From NCBI GenBank assembly GCA_030598025.1, contig JAUVQS010000031.1, forward strand, positions 1-13,172: a stretch of 13,172 bases of DNA, read 5' to 3'. The notes beneath the pieces were generated by a model. That model saw only the letters and a list, made by a program, of their open reading frames with translations, searched no databases and was not told where the DNA came from. A program made the position numbers and the translations under genes. The stretch comes from Acidimicrobiia bacterium. Its GTDB lineage: Bacteria; Actinomycetota; Acidimicrobiia; Spongiisociales; JAHEDJ01. Within the stretch, counting starts at the first letter, position 1; the number at the start of each line of letters is the position of its first letter. Below, in pieces: positions 12,587 through 13,172 of this stretch.

Positions 12587-13172
12587 GCCGGTCCTTCCTC
12601 GGAGACGCCGCTCGCTCGAGTCCTGGGTGCCAATCCTTGGGAACGACGGAGCTGCGATTCACCGATGAGCATGGCCAGGATCAAGGCGGTGTCCAGGGCG
12701 AGGAGCCATATCCCTGCGACCATCCAACCAAGCAGTGAGACAATCGTGACCAGGGCTGCCGCGCCGAGCCGCAGGTAGGGAATCCGGCGAATTGCTCGAT
12801 AGGCTGATCCCACAAACGACAAGAGGACCAAGGCGAAGCCGGAGGCAAGCAAGCCCCGCGAGAACAAGGCGAGTTCGTCCAACGGATGCACGACTATCTC
12901 CTCGACTGCGACCGCAAACAGGACGATGCCGGTCACGAGCGGATAGTGGAGGAACGTGTATGCATCGCGGGCGAACGCTCCCCGCGCGGTTCCCTGGAGA
13001 TCGCGGAGATGCTGCTCGACCCGATCGGCCACCCAATGGAAGTACGACCACCAGAGAGTCGACGTAGCCGCGAACGCGACGACGAGAGTCAGACCGAGTG
13101 TGATATCAACCTCGACCTCGATCAACCCCGCTCCGATCGCAACAATCGACTCGCCGAGGGCGATGATCACCA
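12583..13172 (-). CDS. LtrA-family (low temperature requirement A) membrane protein, C-terminal part, cut by window edge
   Basis: About 195 residues of the C-terminal part of a polytopic membrane protein. The visible sequence begins IIALGESIVAIGAGL, the conserved ALGES segment found in the middle of LtrA-family proteins, and continues with several hydrophobic helices (for example LVVAFAATSTLWWSYFHWVADR and AALVTIVSLLGWMVAGIWLLAL) and a hydrophilic tail ending EEGPA. LtrA was named from a Listeria mutant defective in growth at low temperature; its biochemical role is not established. The GTG at 13170 is an internal valine codon, not a start, because the conserved core would otherwise lack its N-terminal half. 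The stop TGA at 12583-12585 overlaps the next start as ATGA, implying an operon with the TfoX-domain gene. Confidence 0.8.
   Translation of the reverse strand, partial: VIIALGESIVAIGAGLIEVEVDITLGLTLVVAFAATSTLWWSYFHWVADRVEQHLRDLQGTARGAFARDAYTFLHYPLVTGIVLFAVAVEEIVVHPLDELALFSRGLLASGFALVLLSFVGSAYRAIRRIPYLRLGAAALVTIVSLLGWMVAGIWLLALDTALILAMLIGESQLRRSQGLAPRTRASGVSEEGPA

Noticed and set aside
13168..13170. GTG at 13170 as the start of the LtrA-type gene
   Set aside because: The following ALGES motif is internal in the family, so the gene must begin beyond the window.
1..13172. tRNA, rRNA, CRISPR array, insertion sequence or phage genes
   Set aside because: No cloverleaf, regularly spaced direct repeats, transposase or integrase motifs were seen on either strand.

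Overview
The window is GC-rich chromosomal DNA with tightly packed genes. It has no rRNA, tRNA, CRISPR array, insertion sequence or integrase that I can see. Three things together suggest a metabolically versatile, lipid-using actinobacterium, perhaps of the Acidimicrobiia type: a luciferase-like, possibly F420-dependent oxidoreductase, an actinobacterial-looking promoter style (a -10 hexamer followed by 6 nt and then ATG, giving leaderless messages), and the overall protein style. The taxonomic call is an inference.

Layout, left to right. (1) 1-154, minus strand: the first 51 codons of an M20-family amidohydrolase that runs off the left edge. (2) 155-448: a gene-free stretch with several GC-rich inverted repeats. 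(3) 449-3912, minus strand: a translationally coupled fadI-fadJ pair (thiolase, then trifunctional-type alpha subunit) for fatty-acid beta-oxidation. (4) 3913-4048: a divergent promoter region holding a 36-bp hyphenated palindrome with perfect 13-bp arms. (5) 4049-5065, plus strand: an LLM-class oxidoreductase. (6) 5145-8223, plus strand: an FGGY-family kinase followed 10 nt later by a PLP enzyme that strongly resembles sphingosine-1-phosphate lyase. (7) 8279-9018, plus strand: an SRPBCC-family gene broken by an apparent one-base deletion, overlapping tail-to-tail with (8) 8951-10342, minus strand: a GPH/MelB-type symporter. (9) 10527-11183, plus strand: a hemolysin III/PAQR membrane protein. 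(10) 11198-11249: a 52-bp near-perfect palindrome between convergent genes. (11) 11254-12150, minus strand: a radical SAM protein with extra C-terminal cysteines. (12) 12239-12586, minus strand: a TfoX N-domain gene interrupted by an in-frame TAA. (13) 12583-13172, minus strand: the C-terminal part of an LtrA-family membrane protein, whose stop overlaps the TfoX start as ATGA.

How the genes may work together: fadI-fadJ perform the last three steps of each beta-oxidation round. The kinase-lyase pair is chemically coherent, because S1P-lyase-like enzymes cleave phosphorylated 2-amino-3-hydroxy compounds by retro-aldol chemistry and the partner kinase could supply the phosphate. A lyase of this family acting on a sphingoid-like base would release a fatty aldehyde that could, after oxidation and activation, feed the neighbouring beta-oxidation genes. 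This link is a hypothesis: FGGY kinases normally act on sugars and polyols, and no aldehyde dehydrogenase is visible here. The kinase-lyase cassette is the most interesting candidate for an undescribed pathway in this window. Two genes are disrupted by single-base events, which may be real decay or assembly error.
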